Positions 52,633-61,853 of a stretch of DNA of 64,000 nt are shown here, piece after piece. A program made the translations under genes and the position numbers. The stretch is from JBEVJC01 sp040510375. Its GTDB lineage: Bacteria > Bacteroidota > Bacteroidia > Chitinophagales > Chitinophagaceae. Position 1 is the stretch's first letter. Every line of letters starts with the position of its first letter. Where the stretch lies: NCBI GenBank assembly GCA_040510375.1, contig JBEVJC010000034.1:62001-126000 (forward strand). Direction: 5' to 3'. The notes beneath the pieces were generated by a model that did not search any database, was not told the DNA's origin, and was given only the letters and a program-made list of their open reading frames with translations.

Positions 52633-53877
52633 TTATACGCTGATTTTTTCAAGCAATCTATCTATAACAAGCGATAAGCTTCCCTGCTGGTGACTATCGG
52701 CTGAAGGCCTGGAAAGCCCTCCAGTATTAGGGTTCATTGTATTGACTACAGTGTTCTGCCCTGATGCCGGCCGGGCCAGATTTCCATACTCCGAAATTTT
52801 TTCCGGTAAATCATCACCGGTTTTTTCATCCGGGGATGGATTATTTCCAAAGAAATCCTTTGCCCGTTCTATCACATCCACGAGATTAAATCCTGCCTGG
52901 CCAACCCCCATTGCTATTTTTTTTTCTGTAAGGTACCCGGCCAGGTAAACCTGTTCGGTTTGTCCGGGTGTAGGGACCAGTATCGATTTTTTATTCATGG
53001 TAACAAGATCCATGATGGTAGAATAACCGCTTCGCGTGATAACGAGATCGGCCTTCGCCATTTCTTCCGAAATACAAACAGCAGGCAGGTGGTTAAAAAA
53101 CCGGAGGCTATTGGTGGAGGGAATCATTCGTTCTTCACCGGGAAGTCCACGTACAATGGTTGCACTATGGTTATAATGACTAACCTGGCTGATAATTTTT
53201 TCTTCAAAGATCGATCGTTGTGGCTCTGGACCGGAAAGTGAAATAAACAGGTGTTTTGGAATCACGGTTGTTGCAGCCGGGTTTAGACGCGATAAAATGC
53301 CAGTATAAAATACCGGGATCCGTGGTAATACCGGAGGATGGGAAAGCGCACCCGCATAATTAAATGGTCCTGGTTTATCAGGTACCCAGCATTCAGTAAA
53401 ACGGTTTATGAATTTGTAATTGAATTTCCTCAGGATTTTTTCCGTGAATACGGATCCTGTTTTTATGGTAAGCTGATGGGAAATAAATACAGAAGGAATC
53501 TTGCCGGAGTATAATCCGTATCGGTTATCAGAAATTATAACATCAATCTGATGGCTCTTTATAATATTATCCAGCCATTTTTTTTCGCGACGGATTGATT
53601 GAAGTATTCGTGGTATTTGTTTCAACATTCCGAAGGCAAGACCCGTTGCAGTCCTTGCATATTTTATTCGGTAACCCCTTAATTCAAGAATTTCCAATGT
53701 TGGAAATTCCTGTTTCAGTAAAACGCTGACCGGACCTTCTGCAGCAATCAGCACCTCGGCATCGCGTTGCAGAAACTCCCTGATTATGGGTATACAACGG
53801 GTAGCGTGACCCAGACCCCAATCGAGTGGAGCTACCAGAATGCGGACTTTTCTTGTAAATACCCGGTTAATTGCCAT
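52633..53877 (-). CDS. MurG-like (GT-B) glycosyltransferase
   Basis: A 414-residue protein of the glycosyltransferase 28/UDP-glycosyltransferase type. The N-terminal half begins VRILVAPLDWGLGHATRCIPII, where the GLGH motif sits in the acceptor-side domain, and the C-terminal half has ADLVITRSGYSTIMDL and PTPGQTEQVYLAGYL, which would hold the sugar nucleotide. There is no membrane segment. The 3' 60 codons are low-complexity and Ser/Asn-rich. A TTG start 33 bases upstream is possible; ATG 53877 gives the natural N-terminus. Sugar and acceptor are unknown. Confidence 0.78.
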   Translation of the reverse strand: MAINRVFTRKVRILVAPLDWGLGHATRCIPIIREFLQRDAEVLIAAEGPVSVLLKQEFPTLEILELRGYRIKYARTATGLAFGMLKQIPRILQSIRREKKWLDNIIKSHQIDVIISDNRYGLYSGKIPSVFISHQLTIKTGSVFTEKILRKFNYKFINRFTECWVPDKPGPFNYAGALSHPPVLPRIPVFYTGILSRLNPAATTVIPKHLFISLSGPEPQRSIFEEKIISQVSHYNHSATIVRGLPGEERMIPSTNSLRFFNHLPAVCISEEMAKADLVITRSGYSTIMDLVTMNKKSILVPTPGQTEQVYLAGYLTEKKIAMGVGQAGFNLVDVIERAKDFFGNNPSPDEKTGDDLPEKISEYGNLARPASGQNTVVNTMNPNTGGLSRPSADSHQQGSLSLVIDRLLEKISV

Positions 53878-54016
53878 ATTTGGGGTTAAATTTTGCTTTT
53901 TTCCCGACAATGAATACTATTTTCTTTCTAAAATAGTTTTAAATTGTAGTCGGTGGAAGCCCAATCTCGCAGCCGACTATAAATTGGTAAGAGATTGACA
54001 ATTTTAATTTCCAGAT

Positions 54017-54148
54017 ATGCTTAAAAAACAACACCTGATCGTTCTCTTTTTATTTGCCGCTGTAGTCGTTTTTTCGTCATGCAACAGGAACTATTATTCA
54101 GGCACCGGGAAAGGCAGCAAATGCGGCTGTCCCAGTCAGAGGATGTAA
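54017..54148 (+). CDS. Small lipoprotein of 43 residues
   Basis: A short gene with a complete lipoprotein signal: MLKKQHLIVLFLFAAVVVF followed by SSC, lipidated Cys22, and a 21-residue mature peptide NRNYYSGTGKGSKCGCPSQR then Met. The Cys-Gly-Cys and Tyr-Tyr-Ser-Gly features recall small lipoproteins often seen in related genomes. It lies 17 bases before the next conserved small gene, suggesting they are co-transcribed. Function unknown. Confidence 0.6.
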   Translation: MLKKQHLIVLFLFAAVVVFSSCNRNYYSGTGKGSKCGCPSQRM

Positions 54149-54165
54149 TGGACATAATTTGAAAG

Positions 54166-54408
54166 ATGAAAGCCCCTAATCGCGATTTGCTAGTCCTGCT
54201 GAGAAACGAATTCATGAGCCAACAAGCCCTGGATCACGAGGTACAATGCCTGCATCATATGTTACGCGGCGCTGAATCAGATGAAAAATTCTGTATTGCA
54301 CATGAACTGGTCGACAGGAACCGCATCACCAATAAATTCAGGAAGATCGTTAATGTGATTGGTGTGAAAGAACTCAAACCTTTCCAGTTCCTGATCAATA
54401 AAAATTGA
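54166..54408 (+). CDS. Conserved small protein, unknown function
   Basis: An 80-residue soluble protein, mostly helical, with balanced charge (RDLLVLLRNEFMSQQALDHE, CLHHMLRGAESDEKF, ITNKFRKIVNVIGVKELKPF). I do not recognise a domain. Natural composition, a good ATG and the preceding small lipoprotein gene support it as real. It is convergent with the aminotransferase gene, 11 bases away. Confidence 0.6.
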   Translation: MKAPNRDLLVLLRNEFMSQQALDHEVQCLHHMLRGAESDEKFCIAHELVDRNRITNKFRKIVNVIGVKELKPFQFLINKN

Positions 54409-54419
54409 GAGCAATTTTT

Positions 54420-55676
54420 TTACGAAAGTTTTTTCAAAGCTTCCCTGAGTTTGCTGATCATTTCCCCAATCTCTGATTTTTTACAGGTACCAACACTCAA
54501 TCTGTACCATGGTGAAGTTTTCTCTGCACCAAATGCATAAAACGGAACCAGTGCCAGCTTTGCTTCATTCAGGATATATTCCGTAACAGCGCCCTGGTCG
54601 GCCAGTAATACCCCATCAGAAGTTTTTTTCCCTGTAAGGTCAATTTTAACGGTCAGATAGATGGCTGCTTCGGGTGCAATGGCATCAACTTTATAACCCT
54701 CATTTTTCAGGTCATGCAGACCTTTATAAATTGAGGTAAGCCGTTCTTCGAGTTCCTTTTTAAAATCTGTCAGGTATTTTGAAATCGCTTCTGAATTACC
54801 CAGGAAACGTGCTACCGCTTTTTGTTCAGCCATAGGAGCCCATGCGCCCACATGCGTAAGAATTGCTTTCATTTTACTGATAACACCTGCCGGACCAAAA
54901 CTCCATCCAACACGAACACCAGTTGCCGCAAAAGCCTTACTGATGGCATCGATGAAAATGGTATACTCTTTCATTTCAGGTCGCAGCGAAACCGGGTTAA
55001 AATGTTCGATGCCGCCATAGGTCAGGTGCCAGTACATCTGGTCGTACATGACATACAGTTTTTTCTCCTGCGGTCCCCGACGTTTATTTTCTTCCAGCAC
55101 CAGGTCGCATATTTCTTCCAGGTCTTTTTTCCTGAATGTGGTTCCGGTTGGGTTCTGGGGTGAACAAAGTGCGATCAGTGTGGCCGTACTGATATGCGGA
55201 CGGAAATCGGCGGCCACCGGCATAAAATTATTTTCTGCTGTTGCCTCGATCACCACATGGGTGCCCGATACAAAATGGGTATAGTGGTTATTGTTCCAGC
55301 TGGGCACTGCATAGATCACTTTATCCCCCGCATCGCAGATGGCACGGAAGACGGCATAAATCAGCGGGCGCCCGCCAGCAGCAATCAATGTTTCGTGAAC
55401 AGAATATTCGAGATTTTCCTGCTCCTTCGTGAATTTAACCACGGCCTGACGAAGGTCCAGGTTACCTTCTGCGGCCGGATAGTTGGTAAAATGTTCGCGG
55501 TAGGCCTCTACTATCAGGTCTTCCAGTTCGCGGGGGATTGGAAAAATGGCCGGGTCAAAATCACCGACCGTGAAATTATAAATGTGCTCGCCCCGGTGGA
55601 TCATTTCCCTGATTTCGCCGCCTAGTTTTACAATTTCAGAACCGATCAGGGTTTCGGACAAATGCGAAAGTTTCAT
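54420..55676 (-). CDS. PLP-dependent aminotransferase, class I/II
   Basis: A 418-residue fold-type I enzyme like aspartate aminotransferase: NYPAAEGNLDLRQAVVKF near the N-terminus, LCSPQNPTGTTF (about 170-181), the Asp-x-x-Tyr pair in MYDQMYWHLTY and the PLP-binding Lys247 in ISKAFAATGVRVGW. It transfers an amino group between an amino acid and a 2-oxo acid; aspartate is likely but not certain. The frame is open to 55712 but ATG 55676 is preferred. A TATTTTTG element on the minus strand (55717-55710) is a likely -7 box. Confidence 0.88.
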   Translation of the reverse strand: MKLSHLSETLIGSEIVKLGGEIREMIHRGEHIYNFTVGDFDPAIFPIPRELEDLIVEAYREHFTNYPAAEGNLDLRQAVVKFTKEQENLEYSVHETLIAAGGRPLIYAVFRAICDAGDKVIYAVPSWNNNHYTHFVSGTHVVIEATAENNFMPVAADFRPHISTATLIALCSPQNPTGTTFRKKDLEEICDLVLEENKRRGPQEKKLYVMYDQMYWHLTYGGIEHFNPVSLRPEMKEYTIFIDAISKAFAATGVRVGWSFGPAGVISKMKAILTHVGAWAPMAEQKAVARFLGNSEAISKYLTDFKKELEERLTSIYKGLHDLKNEGYKVDAIAPEAAIYLTVKIDLTGKKTSDGVLLADQGAVTEYILNEAKLALVPFYAFGAEKTSPWYRLSVGTCKKSEIGEMISKLREALKKLS

Positions 55677-55788
55677 GCTGGTGTTTTTAGCCCGCGGGCG
55701 ATTTTGCCGCAAAAATAAGGATGAATATTTAAAAACTTACAAGCGTTAGGATCGGTGGGGTGAGGATATCAATGAGCGGAATAAAAAA

Positions 55789-55814
55789 AGGCTGCATCAC
55801 ACTTGATACAGCCT
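55789..55814 (-). terminator. Terminator of msrB
   Basis: An 11-bp stem with one wobble pair (55789-55799 with 55804-55814, loop of four) is followed on the minus strand by seven T, 32 bases after the msrB stop. Confidence 0.82.
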
Positions 55815-55845
55815 CAGGTATATATATGGAAGGGTCCGAATTAAC

Positions 55846-56412
55846 TTAGGGTTTTGCGTCGTAATTCTTCTCAGCATCTTTCGCTTTTTCAAAATCAAGG
55901 ATCACGCCATTTATGCAATACCGCAGGCCAGTTGGGGGCGGACCATCATCAAATACATGGCCCAGGTGTGATTTACACTTGCCACACTGCACTTCGGTGC
56001 GCTTCATACCATGGGTATTATCAGGTGTATAGATAATGCTGGATTTACTGATTGGCTCATAGAAACTGGGCCAGCCGCAACCACTTTCAAACTTGGTATC
56101 ACTTATAAAAAGAGGATTTCCACACACCGCGCAATAGTAGGTTCCGATTTCCTTACTGTGCTCAAACTGGCTGGTATAGGGGCGTTCTGTCCCCTTCTGA
56201 CGGGCAACATAGTAAACATCTTTTGGAAGGATTTTCTGCCATTCCGTTTCGGGAACATTTACCGATGCACTGTCAGTTTTTGAGTAATACGGGTTATTTT
56301 TTGTACTATCCATTGTTTGTTTTTTATCGGCCGCAGGCCCCGGCTGAGAGTAACTGCATTGTTGCAGACCGGCAGCGAGGATGACTACGAATATCATTTT
56401 AAGTAAATTCAT
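55846..56412 (-). CDS. msrB: Exported peptide-methionine (R)-S-oxide reductase
   Basis: A 188-residue protein with a signal peptide (MNLLKMIFVVILAAGLQQC, possibly a non-standard lipobox) and an MsrB domain. The zinc ligands are Cys94, Cys97, Cys143 and Cys146; the catalytic Cys is Cys166 in LRYCING; FESGCGWPSFYEP is diagnostic. It repairs oxidised methionine in exported proteins. A TTG at 56427 also opens the frame, but a TAAGTTTG -7 box (56432-56425) overlaps it, so ATG 56412 was chosen. Confidence 0.92.
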   Translation of the reverse strand: MNLLKMIFVVILAAGLQQCSYSQPGPAADKKQTMDSTKNNPYYSKTDSASVNVPETEWQKILPKDVYYVARQKGTERPYTSQFEHSKEIGTYYCAVCGNPLFISDTKFESGCGWPSFYEPISKSSIIYTPDNTHGMKRTEVQCGKCKSHLGHVFDDGPPPTGLRYCINGVILDFEKAKDAEKNYDAKP

Positions 56413-56526
56413 TATATAGTTTAACAAACTTACGACGGGCTTGTTTAACTGGATTTCCGGTTTAAAAGCTTATTATAAGTCTTAACATTTTAGCTAAACT
56501 CCCGCAAATCTTCGGCCGTTCAGGTA

Positions 56527-56553
56527 TTTTTTAGCCATGGTAACTTATATTTG
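56527..56553 (+). promoter_or_regulatory. Promoter of adk
   Basis: TATATTTG (56546-56553) fits the -7 consensus; the -33 region is TTTT (56527-56530) instead of TTTG. Transcription would begin near 56560, just before ATG 56577. Confidence 0.55.
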
Positions 56554-56576
56554 TTTTTAATCAAGGTTTGAAGGCT

Positions 56577-57167
56577 ATGTTTAATTTGATCCTGTTTGGA
56601 CCTCCGGGAAGTGGGAAGGGAACGCAATCTGCAAATATCGTCGATAAGTATGGCCTGGTCCATCTTTCAACAGGCGACCTGCTGAGAAATGAACGCGCAA
56701 TGAAAACACCACTCGGTGTTGAGGCACAACAATTTATAGATAAGGGACAATTGGTCCCCGACGAAGTGGTTATTGGTATGATCAGCTCTGCACTGGATGC
56801 AAATCCGGATGCTCCGGGGTTTCTGTTTGATGGATTCCCGCGTACGGTTGCCCAGGCAGAAGCGCTGGATAAGTTACTTGAACTTAAAAGATCTGCTATA
56901 AACCTGGTGTTATTCCTGGAAGTGGACGATGAAGAACTCATCAAGCGGCTGGTAAACCGGGGTAAGACCTCTGCCCGGTCGGACGATGCCGATGAGAGTA
57001 TCCAGCGTAAGCGGCAGGAAGTCTACAAAAATGAAACGCTTCCTGTTGCCGGTCATTACAATAAACAAAAAAAGGTAGTGCAGGTAAACGGTATGGGTGA
57101 GGTCGACGATATTTTTGACCAGTTATCGCTCCATATCGATAAAAAAATGGATTCTTACGCGGCCTGA
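56577..57167 (+). CDS. adk: Adenylate kinase
   Basis: A 196-residue enzyme converting ATP plus AMP to two ADP. The P-loop is GPPGSGKGT (8-16), followed by HLSTGDLLR, the conserved FDGFPRTVAQAEAL and the short LID form RGKTSARSDDADESIQ without zinc Cys. This short, zinc-free type is usual in Bacteroidota. An in-frame TTG three codons upstream was rejected because ATG 56577 follows the promoter and begins the conserved sequence. Confidence 0.95.
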   Translation: MFNLILFGPPGSGKGTQSANIVDKYGLVHLSTGDLLRNERAMKTPLGVEAQQFIDKGQLVPDEVVIGMISSALDANPDAPGFLFDGFPRTVAQAEALDKLLELKRSAINLVLFLEVDDEELIKRLVNRGKTSARSDDADESIQRKRQEVYKNETLPVAGHYNKQKKVVQVNGMGEVDDIFDQLSLHIDKKMDSYAA

Positions 57168-57269
57168 AAAGGGGACGATCAATTGATTCCACACCCCCGC
57201 TTGCTGGATCAACAAAGTAGAAGTTATATCCCGTGCGGGGTTCCTGATTTCAACAAGGGTAGATGATCT

Positions 57270-57743
57270 TTAATTTTTTGCAGGTTTTGCAATCGGCAGG
57301 AGGCTATCCCCATTCCTGATGGCAAGGAGGATCAACCCAACCATTGTATCGATTTTTATTTTTTCCGAGTTGAGATAGGCGGCCCTGGTTTCCGGATCAT
57401 TTTTAAGTGAATCGGGCCGGTACTCTGCCATCCATTTGTTCATGACCAGATCGGCCGTATCCAGCTGACGTTGTAAACTATCCAGCCTCAGGCGGAAATC
57501 CATTAGTCCCCGTTGCCCGGTGGCCGCCAGTTGATCAATTGAATCGCGCAGACCCTTTACATATTGCTGGTAGCGGTTCAGCTTCCCCATTTTTGACATG
57601 CCCACTATGTGACCCTTATTCACATCAAGTTCAAGGGAATCGACCAACGTTTTTTGTCCCTTTTTTACCACATCAGATGATTCATTATTACAGGCAAACA
57701 GAAGGAATGACAAAACCGAAAGGATTACTGTTCTCATACACAT
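57270..57743 (-). CDS. Lipoprotein with helical body, unknown function
   Basis: A protein of about 157 residues with a lipoprotein signal (RTVILSVLSFLLFACNNE, Cys at position 18 from this start) and a helical, charged body with coiled-coil pattern (QYVKGLRDSIDQLAATGQ, DFRLRLDSLQRQLDTADLVM). ATG 57743 or 57737 are both possible; the frame continues further up but the signal peptide fixes the start near here. No domain recognised. Confidence 0.6.
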   Translation of the reverse strand: MCMRTVILSVLSFLLFACNNESSDVVKKGQKTLVDSLELDVNKGHIVGMSKMGKLNRYQQYVKGLRDSIDQLAATGQRGLMDFRLRLDSLQRQLDTADLVMNKWMAEYRPDSLKNDPETRAAYLNSEKIKIDTMVGLILLAIRNGDSLLPIAKPAKN

Positions 57744-57807
57744 AATTGAGTAGCGAAGATACATTCCCCATTTCACCTAATTTCGTTACCGTACAAATGC
57801 TTGTTAA

Positions 57808-59859
57808 ATGAAAAAGCTGGAGAATTATATTACAGGTCGCTGGATCAGAGGCGATGGCGAAGGCCAGCCCCTTTTTAATGCCGTAACCGGTGAAACGATT
57901 GGGTCTGCTACCACTTCCGGTCTCGACCTCCGATCGGTGATTGAATATGGTCGCCAGGTAGGTAATCCCGCCCTGCGTAAATTAACCTTCCATGAGCGGG
58001 GCAACCGGTTAAAGGCACTTGCCCTGCACCTGCGTGAACATCTCGAAAAATTTTATGCAATCAGTTACCAGACCGGTGCCACCAGGGCCGATAGCTGGGT
58101 CGATATAGAGGGTGGTATCGGCAACCTTTTTGCCAATGCATCTTTACGCCGCAAGTACCCGGACGAAACATTTTGTATTGATGGGGAATCCCATGATTTG
58201 TCGAAGCACCATTCGTTTATGGGTACGCATATCCTGACACCAAAGGAAGGGGTTGCCATCCATATCAATGCATTCAATTTTCCTGTATGGGGCATGCTGG
58301 AAAAGATTGCGGTTAACCTGCTTGCCGGGATGCCTGCAATCGTGAAACCCGCTACTGTTACGTCGTTTCTGACAGAGGCCGTGGTTCGCGAGATCATCGC
58401 ATCCGGAATTTTTCCCGAGGGTTCATTACAGCTTCTTTGCGGGAGTGCGGGCGACCTGCTGGATTATGTGGACTCACAGGATGTGGTCACTTTTACAGGA
58501 AGTGCATTTACGGGTCTGAAGTTGCGTTCGCATCCTGCCATCCTTTCGCGTTCGGTTCCCTTTACCATGGAAGCTGATTCGCTGAACTGTATTGTGCTGG
58601 GTGAGGATGTATTTCCCGGAAAGTCGGAATGGGATATTTTCATTAAAGAAGTCCGTAAGGAAATGACCAGTAAGGCAGGCCAGAAATGTACGGCCATCCG
58701 GCGCATTTTTGTACCGGAGAACCGGATGGAAGATGTATGGAAAGCCATTTCTGTTTCGCTGGCGCAGACAAGTATCGGCAACCCGTTGAATGAAAAGGTA
58801 AGGATGGGGAGCCTGGCTGGTTTGCAACAACGAAAGGAAGTGAAGGAGCAGGTAGGTAAACTGCTGGCCGTTTCAAACCTGTTATATGGCAGTCTGGATA
58901 GTGTGGAAGTAATCGATGCTGATGCCGAAGCCGGGGCCTTTATCTCCCCTTTATTATTATTAAATGATGATCCGTTTTATAAAAATGCTTCACATGAAGT
59001 GGAAGCATTCGGTCCTGTCAGTACCATCATGCCCTATAAAAATATGGATGATGCTATCGTTCTGAGTAAAAAGGGAAAGGGGTCCCTTTGTTCAACCATT
59101 GTTACGGCTGACTCCCGTCTTGCCCGTGCCTATGTAACCGGTGCAGCTACGCATCATGGTCGCATCCTGGTTTTAAATGAAGATTGCGCAAAAGAATCAA
59201 CAGGACATGGTTCCCCACTTCCATTACTTGTACATGGCGGTCCGGGAAGGGCCGGTGGGGGCGAAGAAATGGGCGGGGTGCGTGGAGTAAAACATTACCT
59301 GCAACGTACGGCCCTGCAGGGTTCGCCTACCATGATCACCGAGATCACCCGTGTCTACCAACCACATGCAAGAGGTAAGGATCCGGGTATACATCCGTTC
59401 CGGAAAGATTTTGATGAACTGGTAATCGGCGACCAGCTTGTTACGGAGAAAAGAATGATCAGCAGTTCCGACATTGATAAATTTGCGGAACTTAGCGGTG
59501 ATCATTTTTATGCGCATCTGCACGACACTGATTTCAATGGCACGATGTTCGAACGCCAGGTGGCACATGGGTACCTGTTGATGAGTCTGGCGGCAGGATT
59601 ATTTGTAGATAGTTATGAAAAAAATCCGGTGTTGCTGAATTATGGAATAGATGAACTGCGGTTTACCAAACCTGTATATCCGGGTACGGAGATTTATGTA
59701 AGGTTTACGTGTAAGGAAAAACTGAGCAACGATAAAAAAGAACCGGAAGATCTTAATAAAGGAATTGTAAAATGGTATGTGGAGATTCTTGATACTACCG
59801 ACGAACCGGTGGTAGGTGTTGCAACCATTCTTACTATGGTAAAAAGAAAAGAAAAATAA
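57808..59859 (+). CDS. paaZ: PaaZ: bifunctional aldehyde dehydrogenase / MaoC hydratase
   Basis: A 683-residue two-domain enzyme. Residues 1 to about 520 are an aldehyde dehydrogenase with catalytic Cys294 in AGQKCTAIRR and Glu255 in TMEADSLN; residues about 530-680 are a MaoC-type hydratase with the SGDHFYAHLHD motif (Asp565, His570). In phenylacetate breakdown PaaZ opens the oxepin-CoA ring (MaoC domain) and oxidises the aldehyde (dehydrogenase domain). The domain order and length match PaaZ. Ring-epoxidase genes paaABCDE and ligase paaK are not in the window; only a hydratase gene follows. Confidence 0.9.
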   Translation: MKKLENYITGRWIRGDGEGQPLFNAVTGETIGSATTSGLDLRSVIEYGRQVGNPALRKLTFHERGNRLKALALHLREHLEKFYAISYQTGATRADSWVDIEGGIGNLFANASLRRKYPDETFCIDGESHDLSKHHSFMGTHILTPKEGVAIHINAFNFPVWGMLEKIAVNLLAGMPAIVKPATVTSFLTEAVVREIIASGIFPEGSLQLLCGSAGDLLDYVDSQDVVTFTGSAFTGLKLRSHPAILSRSVPFTMEADSLNCIVLGEDVFPGKSEWDIFIKEVRKEMTSKAGQKCTAIRRIFVPENRMEDVWKAISVSLAQTSIGNPLNEKVRMGSLAGLQQRKEVKEQVGKLLAVSNLLYGSLDSVEVIDADAEAGAFISPLLLLNDDPFYKNASHEVEAFGPVSTIMPYKNMDDAIVLSKKGKGSLCSTIVTADSRLARAYVTGAATHHGRILVLNEDCAKESTGHGSPLPLLVHGGPGRAGGGEEMGGVRGVKHYLQRTALQGSPTMITEITRVYQPHARGKDPGIHPFRKDFDELVIGDQLVTEKRMISSSDIDKFAELSGDHFYAHLHDTDFNGTMFERQVAHGYLLMSLAAGLFVDSYEKNPVLLNYGIDELRFTKPVYPGTEIYVRFTCKEKLSNDKKEPEDLNKGIVKWYVEILDTTDEPVVGVATILTMVKRKEK

Positions 59860-59869
59860 ACCACGCTAC

Positions 59870-60634
59870 ATGGAGAATAATCACGGGTATGTAAAGACAG
59901 AGACGCATAAGGGGGTAACCCATATTGAATTCTTTCATCCCCAGAGCAACTCGCTGCCTTTAAAATTATTAAATGAGCTTGCGGTAGCGATCCATGCTGC
60001 GGGTATTGATCCCGATACAAGGGTAATCCTGTTGCGATCGGGTGGTGACAGGGCATTCTGCGGAGGCGCTTCTTTTCATGAATTATCGGCCATCAGTAAC
60101 AGGGAGGAAGGCACGCGTTTTTTTTCAGGGTTTGCGCAGGTGATCAATGCCATGCGTCATTGTCCGCGGCTGATAGTGGGCCGGATCCATGGAAAGTGCG
60201 TTGGTGGCGGGGTTGGCCTTGCTGCGGCCGTTGATTATGCCATTGCGTTTGAAGAATCGGAAATAAAACTAAGCGAGTTATCGGTTGGAATCGGGCCGTT
60301 TGTGGTTGGTCCGGCCATAGAAAGAAAAATTGGTTTATCGGCATTCACACAGCTTGCAATTGATGCGGGTATGTGGCGCAATTCAGAATGGGCCAGACGA
60401 AAGGGATTATTTGCCGAGGTACATAGCAGCATAGAAGCGATGGATGAATCTATTGACCGTTTGTGTAATGTATTGGCTCACTCATCACCCGAGGCGATGT
60501 TTGAATTGAAAAAAACAAGTTGGTCGGGCACCTCCGACTGGGATACACTTCTTGAACAACGTGCAGCCATTAGTGGTAAACTGATACTAACGGAACACAG
60601 CAGGAAGGCCATCGCCGCATTCCACAAAAAATAA
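59870..60634 (+). CDS. Enoyl-CoA hydratase/isomerase family protein
   Basis: A 254-residue crotonase-fold protein: ILLRSGGDRAFCGGASFHEL forms the first part of the oxyanion hole, GRIHGKCVGGGVGLAAAVDYA the second, and LSELSVGIGPFVVGP follows. It starts 10 bases after paaZ and is therefore in one operon with it, which suggests a role in phenylacetyl-CoA or fatty-acid breakdown, such as PaaF or PaaG. Neither can be assigned from sequence alone. Confidence 0.85.
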   Translation: MENNHGYVKTETHKGVTHIEFFHPQSNSLPLKLLNELAVAIHAAGIDPDTRVILLRSGGDRAFCGGASFHELSAISNREEGTRFFSGFAQVINAMRHCPRLIVGRIHGKCVGGGVGLAAAVDYAIAFEESEIKLSELSVGIGPFVVGPAIERKIGLSAFTQLAIDAGMWRNSEWARRKGLFAEVHSSIEAMDESIDRLCNVLAHSSPEAMFELKKTSWSGTSDWDTLLEQRAAISGKLILTEHSRKAIAAFHKK

Positions 60635-60765
60635 AGGGACCGTTTAGTAAAATAATTTCCGTGAAATAGTAGATCGTTTAATCATTAATGATCCCGAACT
60701 CTGTCAGGTGGTGGAGCGTTACGGAGATCTCCCGATTCCTGTAAAAGTAAAAGGACTGATATCAC

Positions 60766-61578
60766 ATGTCTGATAATTCCCCGATAGATTTCTGCGTACT
60801 GATACCGTGTTATAATAATTATGAAGGACTGGTCCGTTCTTTAAAAACGATTGTTTACGACAGCAACAGGTTTGTTGTGGTTGTTGTTGATGATGGCAGC
60901 AGGGATGCGGTGGCTCTGGAGCAACTCCGGCAGGATGTTGTAACGGAGATGGATATCCGGGTGTTGACAATGGAGCAGAATGGAGGTATTACAAAAGCAT
61001 TAAATGCGGGATTAAAATGGATCCTGGAAAATCTGGATACCCGTTTTATCGCGCGGCTTGACTGCGGAGATCTATGCGACAGACAACGTTTTTCCAGGCA
61101 ATTTAAGCTGATGAATGAAGACCCGTCACTGGTACTAACGGGCACCTGGTGTTACTTCCGGGAAAGTTTTTCCGGACGGCAGTATTCTTATATAACTCCA
61201 ACGCATGATGAAAAAATACGATTGGAGATGTACACGCGCAATGTTTTCATACATCCAACCGTTATGATGCGGTCGGATAAGGTACAGATTGTTGGTTTTT
61301 ATCCGGATAATTTTGAACTGGCTGAAGACTATGCGCTTTTCTGGAACCTGTTGAAACTGGGAAAAGCGGCGGTGATCGGGGAATTCCTCGTGATTTGCGA
61401 AATCCGGAAGGGGGGTTTATCCTTTTCCAATAAGAGTAAACAATTAGCCGCGCGTTGGAAAGTTATAAAAATGTTAGGATCGGATCCGGTTTTGAAACTA
61501 AAAGGTTATTCCCGGCTTCTGGGCTTGTTTATTCTGCCCAAAGAAGTAATTTTGTGGCTCAAACATAAGAAGACCTGA
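60766..61578 (+). CDS. Family 2 glycosyltransferase
   Basis: A 270-residue GT-A glycosyltransferase: PCYNNYEGLVRSLKTI at the N-terminus, the sugar-nucleotide motif VVDDGSRD near residue 45, RLDCGDLCDRQRF in the DxD position near 105, and ELAEDYALFWNLL around 185 with the catalytic acid. The C-terminus lacks membrane helices but is basic. It begins a likely surface-polysaccharide cluster. Sugar unknown. Confidence 0.87.
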   Translation: MSDNSPIDFCVLIPCYNNYEGLVRSLKTIVYDSNRFVVVVVDDGSRDAVALEQLRQDVVTEMDIRVLTMEQNGGITKALNAGLKWILENLDTRFIARLDCGDLCDRQRFSRQFKLMNEDPSLVLTGTWCYFRESFSGRQYSYITPTHDEKIRLEMYTRNVFIHPTVMMRSDKVQIVGFYPDNFELAEDYALFWNLLKLGKAAVIGEFLVICEIRKGGLSFSNKSKQLAARWKVIKMLGSDPVLKLKGYSRLLGLFILPKEVILWLKHKKT

Positions 61579-61599
61579 AACGTTGGGCGCAACGTTTCA
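61576..61599. terminator. Stem-loop overlapping the GT2 stop codon
   Basis: A 9-bp stem (61576-61584 with 61591-61599, loop GGGCGC) includes the TGA of the glycosyltransferase gene and lacks a T run, so terminator function is uncertain. Confidence 0.4.
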
Positions 61600-61713
61600 A
61601 CTGATTATCTTGTCAACGTAGTTGCTGTCATATATACTTTTTTCGTTGAGGCTAAGGTTAACTGTTTCCACCATTTTTTGTAGCAGGTGAATGTAATTTT
61701 CACGGTCTTGCAT
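61597..61713 (-). CDS. Possible 38-residue ORF or gene remnant
   Basis: Minus-strand ATG 61713 opens a frame of 38 codons reading MQDRENYIHLLQKMVETVNL then SLNEKSIYDSNYVDKIIS. The composition is protein-like and the gap between the two glycosyltransferase genes is otherwise empty. It could be a small gene or the start of a longer gene cut off by a deletion. No family recognised. Confidence 0.25.
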   Translation of the reverse strand: MQDRENYIHLLQKMVETVNLSLNEKSIYDSNYVDKIIS

Positions 61714-61853
61714 CTATATGATGCTGGCTATGAAAGTTAGAGTAACGGGTTCAGAGAGTGGTTCTTGCCTGGGCAAGGGCTGATTGGGAAAAATGGTATA
61801 TATCGGACCGGGGTGGGTTATCCTCACTCCTGAATAACAAAAACTATGTTCTC

